Part shown: positions 17,575-26,598 of the stretch, one piece after another | Numbering within the stretch: the first letter of the stretch is position 1 | Layout: the number at the start of each line of letters is the position of its first letter | From: an uncultured Pelagibacteraceae bacterium | Lineage (GTDB): Bacteria; Pseudomonadota; Alphaproteobacteria; Pelagibacterales; Pelagibacteraceae | Direction: 5' to 3' | NCBI GenBank assembly: GCA_902533775.1 | Contig: CACANA010000008.1 | Span: 1 to 36,825 of the forward strand | DNA length: 36,825 nucleotides | The notes under the pieces: generated by a model | The model's input: only the letters and a program-made list of their open reading frames with translations | What the model was told of the DNA's origin: nothing | Databases searched by the model: none | Made by a program: the position numbers and the translations under genes

Positions 17575-17595
17575 GAATTTCAATAATGTGAATGA

Positions 17596-17623
17596 AATAT
17601 ATTTATTTTTTTTTAATATTCAA
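17596..17623 (-). promoter_or_regulatory. Possible nusA promoter upstream of the hairpin
   Basis: On the minus strand TTGAAT (17618-17623) and TATATT (17596-17601) are 16 bp apart, directly after the metK stop. A transcript from here would start near 17589 and meet the terminator hairpin before reaching nusA. In such A+T-rich DNA, chance matches are common, so this is tentative. Confidence 0.35.
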
Positions 17624-17629
17624 CTTTAT

Positions 17630-18793
17630 TTACCTATTAAATAGGTCTGATTTATCTGTCTTTTCCCATGAAAATGAACCTTGCTCATCTGGAATTCTTC
17701 CGAAATGTCCATATGCTGCTGTTTTTTCATAAATAGGTTTATTTAGGCCTAACATCTCTCTTATGCCTCTAGGGCTTAAATCAAAATTTTCATGTATAAG
17801 TTTTTCTACATGTTTATTTTTTTCATCATCATTATCAAATAAATCAACATAAATTGATAAAGGTTTTGATACACCTATAGCATATGCAAGTTGAATCAAA
17901 CATTTGTTAGCAATTTTAGATGCAACAACATTCTTTGCTAAATATCTGGATGCATAAGCAGCTGATCTATCAACTTTGGTTGGATCTTTTCCAGAAAATG
18001 CACCTCCTCCATGTGGTGCTGCTCCACCATATGTGTCAACAATAATTTTCCTACCCGTCAAACCACTATCACCGTCAGGGCCTCCAATTACGAAATTTCC
18101 TGTTGGGTTAACATATATTTCCTTTTCATCTAATGAACTCAATAATTCTTTTGGTATTGATCTTTCAATATAAGGTTTTACCAATTCTCTGACTTGAGCT
18201 TGATTGACATCTGGAGAGTGTTGTGTCGATATAACTACAGATTTTACTGATGATGGTTTTCCATCTTTATATTCAATTGTAATTTGGCTTTTTGAGTCTG
18301 GTTCTATATTTTTTAATTTGCCGGATTTTCTATCTTGAGCCATAAGTCTTAATATTTTATGAGAGTAATGTATTGGAGCGGGCATCAGCACATCGGTTTC
18401 ATTACACGCGTAACCGAACATAATTCCTTGATCGCCTGCACCCTCATCTTTATTTCCAGAGGAATCTACACCCATAGCAATATCAGCTGATTGAGAGTGC
18501 AAATGACTTTCGACTGATGTTGCTTCTTTCCAAGTAAATCCTTCTTGATCATAACCAATATCTTTGATGCAGTGCCTTACTTTTTCTATTAAATCTTTTT
18601 TTTTTATTTCTGGACCTCTTACTTCACCAGCTAAGACAACTTTGTTTGTTGTTGTTAAAGTTTCACAAGCAACTCTCGATTGAGGTTCAGCAGCCAAATA
18701 TGTATCTACAACCATATCTGAAATTCTATCACAAACTTTATCTGGATGACCTTCCGATACTGACTCGCTAGTAAATAAGTAATCTTTTTTCAT
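17630..18793 (-). CDS. metK: S-adenosylmethionine synthetase
   Basis: Forms S-adenosylmethionine from methionine and ATP. The 387 residues match the family length. GHPDK (15-19), [12 protein letters not shown] (ATP-binding), [19 protein letters not shown] (phosphate-binding loop), and the C-terminal YGHFGR are all present. It overlaps the end of lnt by 4 bp, so it is expressed from the upstream genes. No SAM riboswitch can be fitted in front of it because there is no leader. A terminator hairpin follows. Confidence 0.98.
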   Translation of the reverse strand: MKKDYLFTSESVSEGHPDKVCDRISDMVVDTYLAAEPQSRVACETLTTTNKVVLAGEVRGPEIKKKDLIEKVRHCIKDIGYDQEGFTWKEATSVESHLHSQSADIAMGVDSSGNKDEGAGDQGIMFGYACNETDVLMPAPIHYSHKILRLMAQDRKSGKLKNIEPDSKSQITIEYKDGKPSSVKSVVISTQHSPDVNQAQVRELVKPYIERSIPKELLSSLDEKEIYVNPTGNFVIGGPDGDSGLTGRKIIVDTYGGAAPHGGGAFSGKDPTKVDRSAAYASRYLAKNVVASKIANKCLIQLAYAIGVSKPLSIYVDLFDNDDEKNKHVEKLIHENFDLSPRGIREMLGLNKPIYEKTAAYGHFGRIPDEQGSFSWEKTDKSDLFNR

Positions 18794-20310
18794 TTATTCT
18801 CCCTAATTTTTAAAATCACAATGAAAGTAGTATAAATTATGACAAAATAAAAGAAGATCTTGTTACCGTGTTCAGCAAAATAAGTTTTATCAACACGTTT
18901 GAATTTATTAACATCAAAATATCCCTTTTCACTAATTTGTTTAATAATTTGACCTTTGGGATTAAGAAAAGCAGAAACCCCATTGTTTGTAGATCTAATA
19001 ACATTTTTACCTTCTTCAATTGATCTAAATATCGAATGAGATAAGTGTTGAGCGGGTCCAATAGATTTGCCAAACCAACCATCCTCAGAAATATTTAATA
19101 TAAAATCGTAATATTTTTTATTTGGATTAATTTTTCCTGAATAAATAATTTCATAGCAAATAAGTGGGACAAATTTTATTTTATCAATGTTCAGAATTTC
19201 TCTTTTATTATCTGCTGAAAATGATTGATACCCTTGGGTTATTTTTTTTAAACCTACTCTTTTAAAGAAATTTTCAAATGGTAAAAATTCTCCGAATGGA
19301 ACTAGTTTATTCTTGTTGTATTTATACAATAATTCTGTGTCAGAATTTAATACTACTAAAGAATTATAAATTTTATTTTCTTTAATACTATTAATTCCCA
19401 AAATGACTTTATGGTTTGCATTAAATTTTTTTTTGAAGATATTTTTAAAAAATTTGAGATCTCTAAAATAAATACTAGTAATTATACCCTCGGGAAAAAT
19501 AAATATTTTTTTTTCAGATTTATTTGGATCACTTAAAGTAAGTAATTCATCGATATTTTTTTCAGGACTCTGATTTGTTAAAAATCTTTCAATTGGTACT
19601 TTTGGAGAAACAACTCGAATAACAGAGTCTAGCTTGTTGTATTTTTTTTTTTCAAAATTTTTAATATTAAAGTATCCATACGAATAATTTATTACTATTA
19701 GAATTAATCCAAAACAAAAAAAGATAGCTGCTGCTGAACTTTTATACTTATGAAAAAATATTATTGGTAATAAGAAAATTGTGATTGATAATAAATTTAA
19801 CGAGTAGGTTCCTACATAGGATAAAATTTGTAAAGAAGGTAAGTTATTTGAAACACTAAAGACTAATAGATTCCATGGAAAACCACCTAAAATAAAACTT
19901 CTTAGAAATTCAATCCCACCAAAAAAAATCGAAAAAATCAAAACTGATGAGAGTTTATTTTTTAAATTAAAAAGGCTACTTAGAAAAGTTACTAAACCAT
20001 AAAATATTCCCAAAAATAAAGGTATTAATATTAATGCAAATGGAATAATTAATTTAAAATTTACATCAAATGTTAAAGAATTTGTAATCCAATAAAGGTT
20101 AGAAATAAAATAACCAAATCCAAAGGCCCAACCAACAAAAAATGATATGATTTTTTTATGGGTATAATTTATTAATATATAAAGTAATGTCGGAAGTGAT
20201 AAAAAATTAAGAAATACAAAATTATATGGCGGTAAACTAAATGATGTTATTATACCTAAAAATAAACATGTTAAATATAGATAAGCTTTATTTTGTAGAA
20301 TAGATTTCAA
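18790..20310 (-). CDS. lnt: Apolipoprotein N-acyltransferase
   Basis: Adds the third acyl chain to the N-terminal cysteine of lipoproteins in the inner membrane. It has 506 residues, with about seven hydrophobic helices in residues 8-215 and a periplasmic nitrilase-like domain after 225. The catalytic triad can be placed: Glu274 in FIFPEGII, Lys335 in [12 protein letters not shown], and Cys385 in PLICYEIIY. It lies between ybeY and metK with 4-bp overlaps at both ends. corC, often found between ybeY and lnt in proteobacteria, is absent. Confidence 0.95.
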   Translation of the reverse strand: MKSILQNKAYLYLTCLFLGIITSFSLPPYNFVFLNFLSLPTLLYILINYTHKKIISFFVGWAFGFGYFISNLYWITNSLTFDVNFKLIIPFALILIPLFLGIFYGLVTFLSSLFNLKNKLSSVLIFSIFFGGIEFLRSFILGGFPWNLLVFSVSNNLPSLQILSYVGTYSLNLLSITIFLLPIIFFHKYKSSAAAIFFCFGLILIVINYSYGYFNIKNFEKKKYNKLDSVIRVVSPKVPIERFLTNQSPEKNIDELLTLSDPNKSEKKIFIFPEGIITSIYFRDLKFFKNIFKKKFNANHKVILGINSIKENKIYNSLVVLNSDTELLYKYNKNKLVPFGEFLPFENFFKRVGLKKITQGYQSFSADNKREILNIDKIKFVPLICYEIIYSGKINPNKKYYDFILNISEDGWFGKSIGPAQHLSHSIFRSIEEGKNVIRSTNNGVSAFLNPKGQIIKQISEKGYFDVNKFKRVDKTYFAEHGNKIFFYFVIIYTTFIVILKIRENK

Positions 20311-20753
20311 TTTATTTTGTTCAATTTTTTAAATATTAAATTTTCTCTTTTGTTCATTAAATAATAATCTTTATATTTTTTGTGATCATGTCCTAAGAGA
20401 TGTAAATAACCGTGTATCCACATTTTATCTAATTCATGATCAAAACTCGTTGATTTTGCTCTTTTGTTAATTATTTCAAAAGAAATTGCTATATCTCCTA
20501 AATATAATTTATTTTTTAATTTAACTTTTAAAGGAAAAGAAAGTACGTCCGTTGAAACATTTTTATTTCTAAATTTTAAATTTAAATCTTTCATTTTTTT
20601 ATTATTAGTAAGCATCACAGTAAATTCTTGGTTTTTATTTTTAAAGATGCTTAATTTAGATAATTTGTTTAATTTCTTTTTGAAGTATATCTCTGGTTTT
20701 TTTAATTTCTTTTCCCAAATTTTTTTATCTAAAACTATGTTGGCTTTAATCAT
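20307..20753 (-). CDS. ybeY: Endoribonuclease YbeY
   Basis: Zinc-dependent single-strand RNase needed for 16S rRNA 3'-end maturation and ribosome quality control. It has 148 residues. The signature HGYLHLLGHDH (His114, His118, His124 as zinc ligands) is perfect, and STDVLSFP (67-74) is the second conserved segment. It shares one base with the end of phoH and overlaps lnt by 4 bp. Confidence 0.95.
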   Translation of the reverse strand: MIKANIVLDKKIWEKKLKKPEIYFKKKLNKLSKLSIFKNKNQEFTVMLTNNKKMKDLNLKFRNKNVSTDVLSFPLKVKLKNKLYLGDIAISFEIINKRAKSTSFDHELDKMWIHGYLHLLGHDHKKYKDYYLMNKRENLIFKKLNKIN

Positions 20754-21760
20754 TAATCTGAATTTTTATCAGAATAAGCCTTGACTATCTTGGAAACTAG
20801 TGGGTGCCTTACAACATCAGTATGATCAAAATCTACAACAGATATCTCTTTTAAATGACCAAGTAATTTTTTTGATCTATTTAAACCTGACATTGTTTTA
20901 TTAGGTAAGTCTATTTGGGAAGGATCACCGTTAATTACTATTTTGGAATTTTCACCAATTCTTGTTAAAAACATTTTTATTTGAGTATCTGTTGCATTTT
21001 GTGCTTCATCGAGTATTGCAAATGAATTTTTTAAAGTTCTTCCCCTCATGAATGCAAGTGGTGCAATCTCAATATCTCCAATTTCTATTTTTTTTTGAAT
21101 TTTTTCAAAATCTAGTAAGTCATATAATGAATCGTAAAGAGGTCTTAAATAAGGATCAACTTTTTCTCTCATATCTCCTGGTAAAAAACCTAATCTCTCT
21201 CCTGCTTCTACCGCTGGTCTAGATAAAATGATTCTCTCTATTTTTTTTTCAAGCAACATTGTTAAAGCAACAGCTACAGCTAAAAAAGTTTTACCAGTTC
21301 CCGCTGGTCCTGCAGAAATAACAATATCAGATTCTTTTAAAGCCCTTATATAATTTTTTTGTTTCTCTGATCTTGGTATTACAGATTTTTTTGGAGTTTT
21401 TATTATATATTCAACATTTCCACTTTTATTTGTAACTTTTTCATCAATCATAAATTTGTTTACTGATGACTCTATATCCTTTTTTTCTAATGTTCCATTA
21501 TTTAAAAATTGATCTACAAGGAATTGAATTGCATTCTTTATTATTTCGTTTTTTTCAGGAGTATTTTTTAATAAAATTGAGTTTCCTCTAGAGTAAATGC
21601 TAGAATTTGTAATTTTTTCTAATTCTTTTAAGTTATTATTAAATTCTCCTAAAACACCTAAAAGTAATTCGTTGCTTTGAAATACAATACTTAAGGCATT
21701 GTTTTCTGAATATACATATTTTATATCAGGATTAATTTTTGATTTTGCAAAATTTTTCAA
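20753..21760 (-). CDS. ybeZ: PhoH-family ATPase (YbeZ)
   Basis: A P-loop ATPase with an N-terminal nucleic-acid-binding-like part (1-130) and a PhoH domain. It has Walker A GPAGTGKT (151-158), a Walker B in FAILDEAQN, and VINGDPSQIDLP as the third conserved motif. It has 335 residues. YbeZ is thought to work with YbeY in RNA processing, and the gene order miaB-phoH-ybeY supports that. It starts 1 bp after the miaB stop. Confidence 0.95.
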   Translation of the reverse strand: MKNFAKSKINPDIKYVYSENNALSIVFQSNELLLGVLGEFNNNLKELEKITNSSIYSRGNSILLKNTPEKNEIIKNAIQFLVDQFLNNGTLEKKDIESSVNKFMIDEKVTNKSGNVEYIIKTPKKSVIPRSEKQKNYIRALKESDIVISAGPAGTGKTFLAVAVALTMLLEKKIERIILSRPAVEAGERLGFLPGDMREKVDPYLRPLYDSLYDLLDFEKIQKKIEIGDIEIAPLAFMRGRTLKNSFAILDEAQNATDTQIKMFLTRIGENSKIVINGDPSQIDLPNKTMSGLNRSKKLLGHLKEISVVDFDHTDVVRHPLVSKIVKAYSDKNSD

Positions 21761-21761
21761 A

Positions 21762-23093
21762 TTATGCTGCTTTCATTTCATCTGTTACTTTACCAAATAA
21801 AGAATTTTGATTACTTTTTTCGATATTCACTTTAATTAATTTACCAATATGACTTTCATTACCATCAAAAATAACTGAACTTAAAAATTTATTTCTTCCA
21901 AAATATTTGTTTTGGTTTTTAAGTTTGTTTTCAACAAGCACCTCTAAAGTTTTTCCTTCTAAAGATTTATTTAATTCTATTTGATTGCTAAATAATTTTT
22001 TTTGAATAGTTATCAGTCTATTTTTAAGTTTATCTTTATCAGTAATCTCTAATTCTGCAGCCTTTGTCCCTGGTCTTGGGCTAAAAATAAATGAGAATGA
22101 ATTTATAAATTTAATTTTATTAACTAAATTTATGGTTTCTTTGAAATCATTCTCTGTTTCTCCGGGGTATCCAATAATAAAGTCACTAGAAAATTTTATG
22201 TCAGGATTAATTTTGATTAATTTTTCATAAATGTTTAAATAATAACTTACAGTATGCTTTCTGTTCATCATTTTTAATATTCTGTCAGAACCACTTTGAA
22301 TTGGTAAATGAACAAAAGGCATTAATTTTTTTGAATTTTTGTAACATTCAATAAGATCATCTGTCATATCTCTTGGATGAGATGTGGTATACCTAATTCT
22401 ACTTATTTCGGAATATTTGCTGAGTGTATTTATAAGATCTGACAGTCGGTACTCCCTAGATCCGTCTTTATAAGAATATGCATTTACGTTTTGACCAAGA
22501 AAAGTTATTTCTCTAGATCCATTCTTTATCAATCTCTCAGCTTCATCAATAATTCTTTTGAATGGTCTAGAATACTCTGGTCCTCTAGTATAAGGAACAA
22601 CACAAAAGTGACAGAACTTATCACAACCCTCTTGAATCGTTAAAAAAGATGAAACATTGGTGTTGTTATTTTTAATATTATCGAGGTACCTAAACTTTGA
22701 AACTGAGTCGAATTCAGTTTCTTCAACTTTATTTTCTTCTTCAAAGTTTTTTAAAAGATTATTTATTTTTTGATAAGATTGAGGACCTATAACTAAATCT
22801 ATATATTTCTCTCTATTAAGCATCTCAGTATTTTCAGCTTGTGCAACGCAACCTGCAACAACCATAATTGGTTTTTTTTTGTCTTTATATAATTTTTTTA
22901 CTCTCCCAATCTCATGATAAACTTTATCTTTAGCTTTATCTCTAATATGACAAGTATTTAAAATATAACAATCAGCCTCTTCTTGGTTTTCAGTTTTATT
23001 ATAACCTATCGACCTAACAGCATCGTATATCCTGTTAGAATCATACTCATTCATTTGACAACCAAATGTCTTTATAAAAATCTTCTTATGCAT
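21762..23093 (-). CDS. miaB: tRNA-2-methylthio-N6-dimethylallyladenosine synthase
   Basis: Radical-SAM methylthiotransferase that modifies A37 of tRNAs reading UNN codons. It has 443 residues. The N-terminal UPF0004 domain has Cys12, Cys48 and Cys82 for the auxiliary Fe-S cluster; the radical SAM cluster is Cys157-x3-Cys161-x2-Cys164 in GCDKFCHFCVVPYTRG. A C-terminal TRAM domain (about 370-435) follows. The next upstream gene, the Fur-family regulator, is 3 bp away. Confidence 0.97.
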   Translation of the reverse strand: MHKKIFIKTFGCQMNEYDSNRIYDAVRSIGYNKTENQEEADCYILNTCHIRDKAKDKVYHEIGRVKKLYKDKKKPIMVVAGCVAQAENTEMLNREKYIDLVIGPQSYQKINNLLKNFEEENKVEETEFDSVSKFRYLDNIKNNNTNVSSFLTIQEGCDKFCHFCVVPYTRGPEYSRPFKRIIDEAERLIKNGSREITFLGQNVNAYSYKDGSREYRLSDLINTLSKYSEISRIRYTTSHPRDMTDDLIECYKNSKKLMPFVHLPIQSGSDRILKMMNRKHTVSYYLNIYEKLIKINPDIKFSSDFIIGYPGETENDFKETINLVNKIKFINSFSFIFSPRPGTKAAELEITDKDKLKNRLITIQKKLFSNQIELNKSLEGKTLEVLVENKLKNQNKYFGRNKFLSSVIFDGNESHIGKLIKVNIEKSNQNSLFGKVTDEMKAA

Positions 23094-23096
23094 GAA

Positions 23097-23516
23097 TTAT
23101 TTTTTTTTGATACCGTATAGTTCTAATTTATGATCAACAAGCTTATAACCGTATTTATCAGCAATTTTTTTTTGTAATTCTTCGATTTCTTCATCAACAA
23201 ATTCTATTATCTCTCCAGTTTTTATATCAATCAAATGATTATGATCATCATTTAATTCATATCTTGCCTTTCCAGATTTAAAATCATGTTTTGTTAATAT
23301 ACCTGCTTCCTCAAAAAGCTTAACTGTCCTGTAAACAGTAGCAATACTAATTTTAGAATCTATTTGAGAAACTCTATTATATAATTCATCAACATCTGGA
23401 TGGTCAGATTCTCCATATGTTTTTTTAGATTCGGATATTACTCTTGCGATTATCCTTCTTTGATCTGTAAGTTTTACACCATTTTTTTGGCATTTTTCTT
23501 CAATAGTTTCTAACAT
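23097..23516 (-). CDS. fur: Fur-family metal-responsive regulator (Fur/Mur)
   Basis: The second Fur paralogue in the window, 139 residues. The winged helix includes ISIATVYRTVKLFEEAGIL (57-75), and the metal-binding region has DDHNHLIDI (His92, His94) followed by EIIEFVDEEIE. It lacks the C-terminal CxxC pairs, as many alphaproteobacterial Fur/Mur proteins do. Many alphaproteobacterial members respond to manganese (Mur) rather than iron, and the sequence does not settle which. It sits between tsaB and miaB. Confidence 0.9.
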   Translation of the reverse strand: MLETIEEKCQKNGVKLTDQRRIIARVISESKKTYGESDHPDVDELYNRVSQIDSKISIATVYRTVKLFEEAGILTKHDFKSGKARYELNDDHNHLIDIKTGEIIEFVDEEIEELQKKIADKYGYKLVDHKLELYGIKKK

Positions 23517-23524
23517 AATATATT

Positions 23525-23902
23525 TTAACTCGAGTAAAGGGGTTTAATCAAATTAATATTTGTAAAGTTTTTTTTATCAGTTTTTACTAACTGATTTACA
23601 TCTTTATCAGTTAAATGTTCACTCAAAAATCCATATAAATCAATATTTTTTGCAAAAGCAATGCCTTTAGCAATTGCTATCGAATTTCTAATGCTTGAGA
23701 TTTTCCCAGGACCTTGGTTTACAAATATTTCACTTATTTTATCTAAACCTGAATCATGCTCTTTAAGAAAATTCAAAATTAATATCATTATTTTATCAAA
23801 ATTTTCTCTACTGTTTGTATGAGCGGTAGTATAAGATTCTAAGTTGGTTATGAGAGAAAATAAAATTTTATCATCTGCAGCATTAATAACTAAAGTATTC
23901 AT
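23525..23902 (-). CDS. tsaB: tRNA threonylcarbamoyladenosine protein TsaB, shortened form
   Basis: TsaB supports TsaD in making t6A37 on ANN-decoding tRNAs. This copy has only 125 residues, against about 230 in E. coli. It keeps the N-terminal lobe (NTLVINAADDK at the start, then VNQGPGKISSIRNSIAIAKG at about 62-81) and a short tail ending LIKPLYSS, which looks like the usual C-terminal P-x-Y end. The second lobe is missing. There is no frameshift remnant: fur starts 8 bp after the stop. rimI, common between tsaB and fur in alphaproteobacteria, is absent. The start codon is fixed by homology and lies inside the divergent deacetylase gene. Confidence 0.8.
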   Translation of the reverse strand: MNTLVINAADDKILFSLITNLESYTTAHTNSRENFDKIMILILNFLKEHDSGLDKISEIFVNQGPGKISSIRNSIAIAKGIAFAKNIDLYGFLSEHLTDKDVNQLVKTDKKNFTNINLIKPLYSS

Positions 23903-24902
23903 TTTTTTTATTATTTTTTTAAACGTTAAAGCTGAAGTAGTAAATAAAAAATATTTTAAGAATGAACAAGGAGTTTTGGCAATTATGTATCATAGATTTG
24001 AAGAAAATAAGTATCCATCAACAAATATAAGATTAGATATATTTAAAAAACATATTAATTTAATAAAAGAAGATAATTTACATTTTTATAATCCTGGTGA
24101 ATTTTCAATAAATTTTGAAAAGGTTAAAAAACAAAAAAAAATTTTATTAACTATTGATGATGCATTTACATCTTTCTATGAAAATGCGTGGCCAATCTTA
24201 AAACAGGAAAAAATTCCTTTTATTTTATTTGTCTCAACAGAGGCGGTTGGGAATAAAGGATATATGAGTTGGGACCAAATAAAAGAAATAGAAAAAGAGA
24301 ACTTTGCATACATTGGTAATCATTCACATTCTCACGATTATTTAACTAAATTTGCTTTTCAAAAGTTTGTAGAAGATATTGACGAATCAATTAAAATTTT
24401 TAAAGATAAATTGGGATATAATCCAATATATTTTTCTTATCCCTTTGGTGAATATAATTTAGAGCAGAAAAATTATATTGCAAACAATTTTGAATTTGCA
24501 TTTGGCCAACATTCAGGTGTTATTGATTTAAATAAAGATAAATATGAGCTACCAAGATTCCCTATAAACGAAAAATATGGAGAAATGAAAAGATTTAAAG
24601 AGGTAATATCTTATTTGCCACTTCAGTATAAAATTGTTAAACCTGAAAACAAATTTATGAATGATGGAGAAAACCCACCTAAAATGACGATAGAATTTTT
24701 CGAAGATCAAAAAAATTTAGAAAATATTAATTGCTTTTCAAATGAAGGCTCAAAATGGAGAAAAACAAAAATTATCTTGAACGACAATATATTAACTATT
24801 AATTTTTCAGAAAAATTTATTGAAAGAAGAGGGAGAATTAACTGTTCTTTAAAAGATGAAAATGGGTGGAGATTTTCAGGTTTCCAATTTGTTCAAAATT
24901 AA
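23850..24902 (+). CDS. Exported polysaccharide deacetylase-family protein
   Basis: A NodB-type carbohydrate esterase of about 350 residues from the ATG at 23850. The N-terminus carries a hydrophobic stretch (KVFIFFIIFLNVKA, 15-28) that looks like a signal peptide. Motifs are GVLAIMYHRF, TIDDA (Asp103 catalytic base, Asp104 metal) and NHSHSH (His158 and His162 as the H-x3-H metal pair), then FSYPFGEY. It probably removes acetyl groups from a surface or wall glycan. The chosen start makes the gene overlap tsaB head to head by 53 bp. A later start near 23985, after AAGGAG, would avoid this but removes the signal peptide and the first motif. Confidence 0.85.
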   Translation: MRENKILSSAALITKVFIFFIIFLNVKAEVVNKKYFKNEQGVLAIMYHRFEENKYPSTNIRLDIFKKHINLIKEDNLHFYNPGEFSINFEKVKKQKKILLTIDDAFTSFYENAWPILKQEKIPFILFVSTEAVGNKGYMSWDQIKEIEKENFAYIGNHSHSHDYLTKFAFQKFVEDIDESIKIFKDKLGYNPIYFSYPFGEYNLEQKNYIANNFEFAFGQHSGVIDLNKDKYELPRFPINEKYGEMKRFKEVISYLPLQYKIVKPENKFMNDGENPPKMTIEFFEDQKNLENINCFSNEGSKWRKTKIILNDNILTINFSEKFIERRGRINCSLKDENGWRFSGFQFVQN

Positions 24903-25990
24903 ATTAATTTTTTAGTCTTGTTACTTGTAGGCATTACATTTACATCGTCAAAATCCGTAAGAGAATTTTGCTTTATAATTTGTTTTAACACGTCAATGTA
25001 TTGTTGCCCTGTCTCTGCATATTTATCTAAATAATGCACCAGCTTTAAACTGTCTAATTTTTCATCGTTGTCCCTTTGAATTGCTCTTTCTTTTCTAAAT
25101 TCGATATAACTGCTATGAGTATTTAAATTTCGCTGATATGCTCTTACTGATGCTTTAAGGACTGCAAATTTCGCAACTTTGTGTTTTGCGTCTTTATCCA
25201 CACCTGCTGGTCTAATTCCTTCGCCATTCCATGTCCATTGTCCAAATAATGCATTACCCTCTTGTGCAAATCTCGATGTACCCCATCCGGTTTCTTTAGC
25301 AGCTTGAGCAAGTGCTAGGGAGACAGGTATTTCATCCATTCTAACTTTCAAAGAATAAAAATCTCCATCTCTTAAACCATATTGTTTAAATTTTTCTTTT
25401 AACCAGTTCTTTTCTTTTTGCGTATTAATATTTTTGCCCAATATTCTAAATAATTCCTTTCTATCAAGTCGAATTTTAGCATTCTCTTCTACGATTAATG
25501 GCAAAACTATCTGGATAAATAGTTTTTTTCTTTTTTTTGAGTTTTCAATGCTTTTAATCTCTTTTGGAAGATGGTCAATTTTATTACCTATATTTACCAA
25601 CTTAGTCTCTCTAACTCTTTCAAGATTATAATTTGTATCTTTAAACAATTGCTCAATAGTTCTTGCATCAAATCTTATTGAATTTTGGCCCTCATCATTT
25701 GTACTAAAAAAATCAATATCAGCAAAAATATTTTTTAGATTAAGTTTATTTGTTTTAGTTTCTTTATCACCATCAAGGATTTTTTTTCTTTTTTCTAGTT
25801 CTTGGTCAAAATTTACACCAGCATTTGTGATTACAGATTTTTTGAAATTTAAATTTTTATCTAAAAAAATATTTATAGTAGGTAATGTAAAAAATGAGAA
25901 AATCACCAAAAGACTAATTGATGAAAATCTAAATATATTATTTTTCTTTAGCTTTAGTTTAATACTTTTATTTTTTGTACGTTTAACCAT
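24899..25990 (-). CDS. Bax-like glucosaminidase (peptidoglycan hydrolase)
   Basis: A 363-residue protein with a basic N-terminus, one membrane helix (about 23-43) and a C-terminal glucosaminidase domain. SLALAQAAKETGWGTSRFAQ (catalytic Glu233) and GNALFGQWTW are the hallmark of the Bax/FlgJ group, followed by KFAVLKASVRAYQRNLNTHS. The domain should sit in the periplasm and cut glycan strands of peptidoglycan. An in-frame TTG one codon upstream is possible. It is the last gene of the murJ-trpS-nfu run and overlaps the deacetylase stop by 4 bp. Confidence 0.87.
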   Translation of the reverse strand: MVKRTKNKSIKLKLKKNNIFRFSSISLLVIFSFFTLPTINIFLDKNLNFKKSVITNAGVNFDQELEKRKKILDGDKETKTNKLNLKNIFADIDFFSTNDEGQNSIRFDARTIEQLFKDTNYNLERVRETKLVNIGNKIDHLPKEIKSIENSKKRKKLFIQIVLPLIVEENAKIRLDRKELFRILGKNINTQKEKNWLKEKFKQYGLRDGDFYSLKVRMDEIPVSLALAQAAKETGWGTSRFAQEGNALFGQWTWNGEGIRPAGVDKDAKHKVAKFAVLKASVRAYQRNLNTHSSYIEFRKERAIQRDNDEKLDSLKLVHYLDKYAETGQQYIDVLKQIIKQNSLTDFDDVNVMPTSNKTKKLI

Positions 25991-26018
25991 CAATTTGAAT
26001 ATAGTTATTATTAATTAA

Positions 26019-26561
26019 TTATACAGCTAAAACTTCTTTAACTTCAGGAATGTAATGACAAAGCAAGTTTTCTACACCTTTTTTTAAAGTGAGAGTTGAA
26101 GATGGACAACCTGAACAACTGCCTTTTAACAAAACTTTAACTTTTCCATCCTTGAATTCTTGGAACTTTATATCTCCACCATCTCTTGCAACAGCAGGTC
26201 TGATTTTAGAATCTAGAATACTTATTATTTTTTTTTCAATTTCTGAATAATTTTCGTTTTGCTCTTCTTCATTTATTTTATCTATAATGCAGGTGTTGCC
26301 ATTAGCATAATGCTCATTTACATAAGATATAACAATATGCTGAATGTCTTCCCATCTTTTATTTTCTTCTTTATTTATTGAAAAGAAATCTTCCCCTAAA
26401 AATACTCCAGTTACTCCATTTATCTGCAGTAAGTTCTTTATCAATAAATTATTTGTATCTTCTTGATTTAAAACTTCTAAAGGACCATTATTAGATACCT
26501 TCCTACCAGGTAAAAACTTTAATGAGTTTGGGTTCGGGGTATTTTCAGTTTGTATAAACAT
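26019..26561 (-). CDS. NFU-type iron-sulfur cluster carrier
   Basis: Carries and delivers Fe-S clusters to target enzymes. It has 180 residues: an Nfu_N domain (1-90, opening MFIQTENTPNPNSLKFLPG) and a NifU C-terminal domain (105-180) with the cluster-binding CxxC (Cys149, Cys152) in GSCSGCPSSTLTLK. This two-domain form is the alphaproteobacterial and mitochondrial NFU1 type, not the A-type-fused NfuA of E. coli. It follows trpS by 37 bp. Confidence 0.94.
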   Translation of the reverse strand: MFIQTENTPNPNSLKFLPGRKVSNNGPLEVLNQEDTNNLLIKNLLQINGVTGVFLGEDFFSINKEENKRWEDIQHIVISYVNEHYANGNTCIIDKINEEEQNENYSEIEKKIISILDSKIRPAVARDGGDIKFQEFKDGKVKVLLKGSCSGCPSSTLTLKKGVENLLCHYIPEVKEVLAV

Positions 26562-26598
26562 AGCTCTTATATAGTGTTTATTTCAAAATATTAAATGA

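Noticed and set aside
17536..17583. NusA beginning 16 codons further upstream
   Set aside because: The added residues are encoded by the terminator hairpin and its T run and do not match the family; the ATG at 17535 begins the conserved N-terminus and has an AGGA before it.
18790..18800. SAM riboswitch controlling metK
   Set aside because: SAM-II and SAM-V riboswitches are known from this lineage, but metK overlaps lnt by 4 bp, so there is no untranslated leader to hold one.
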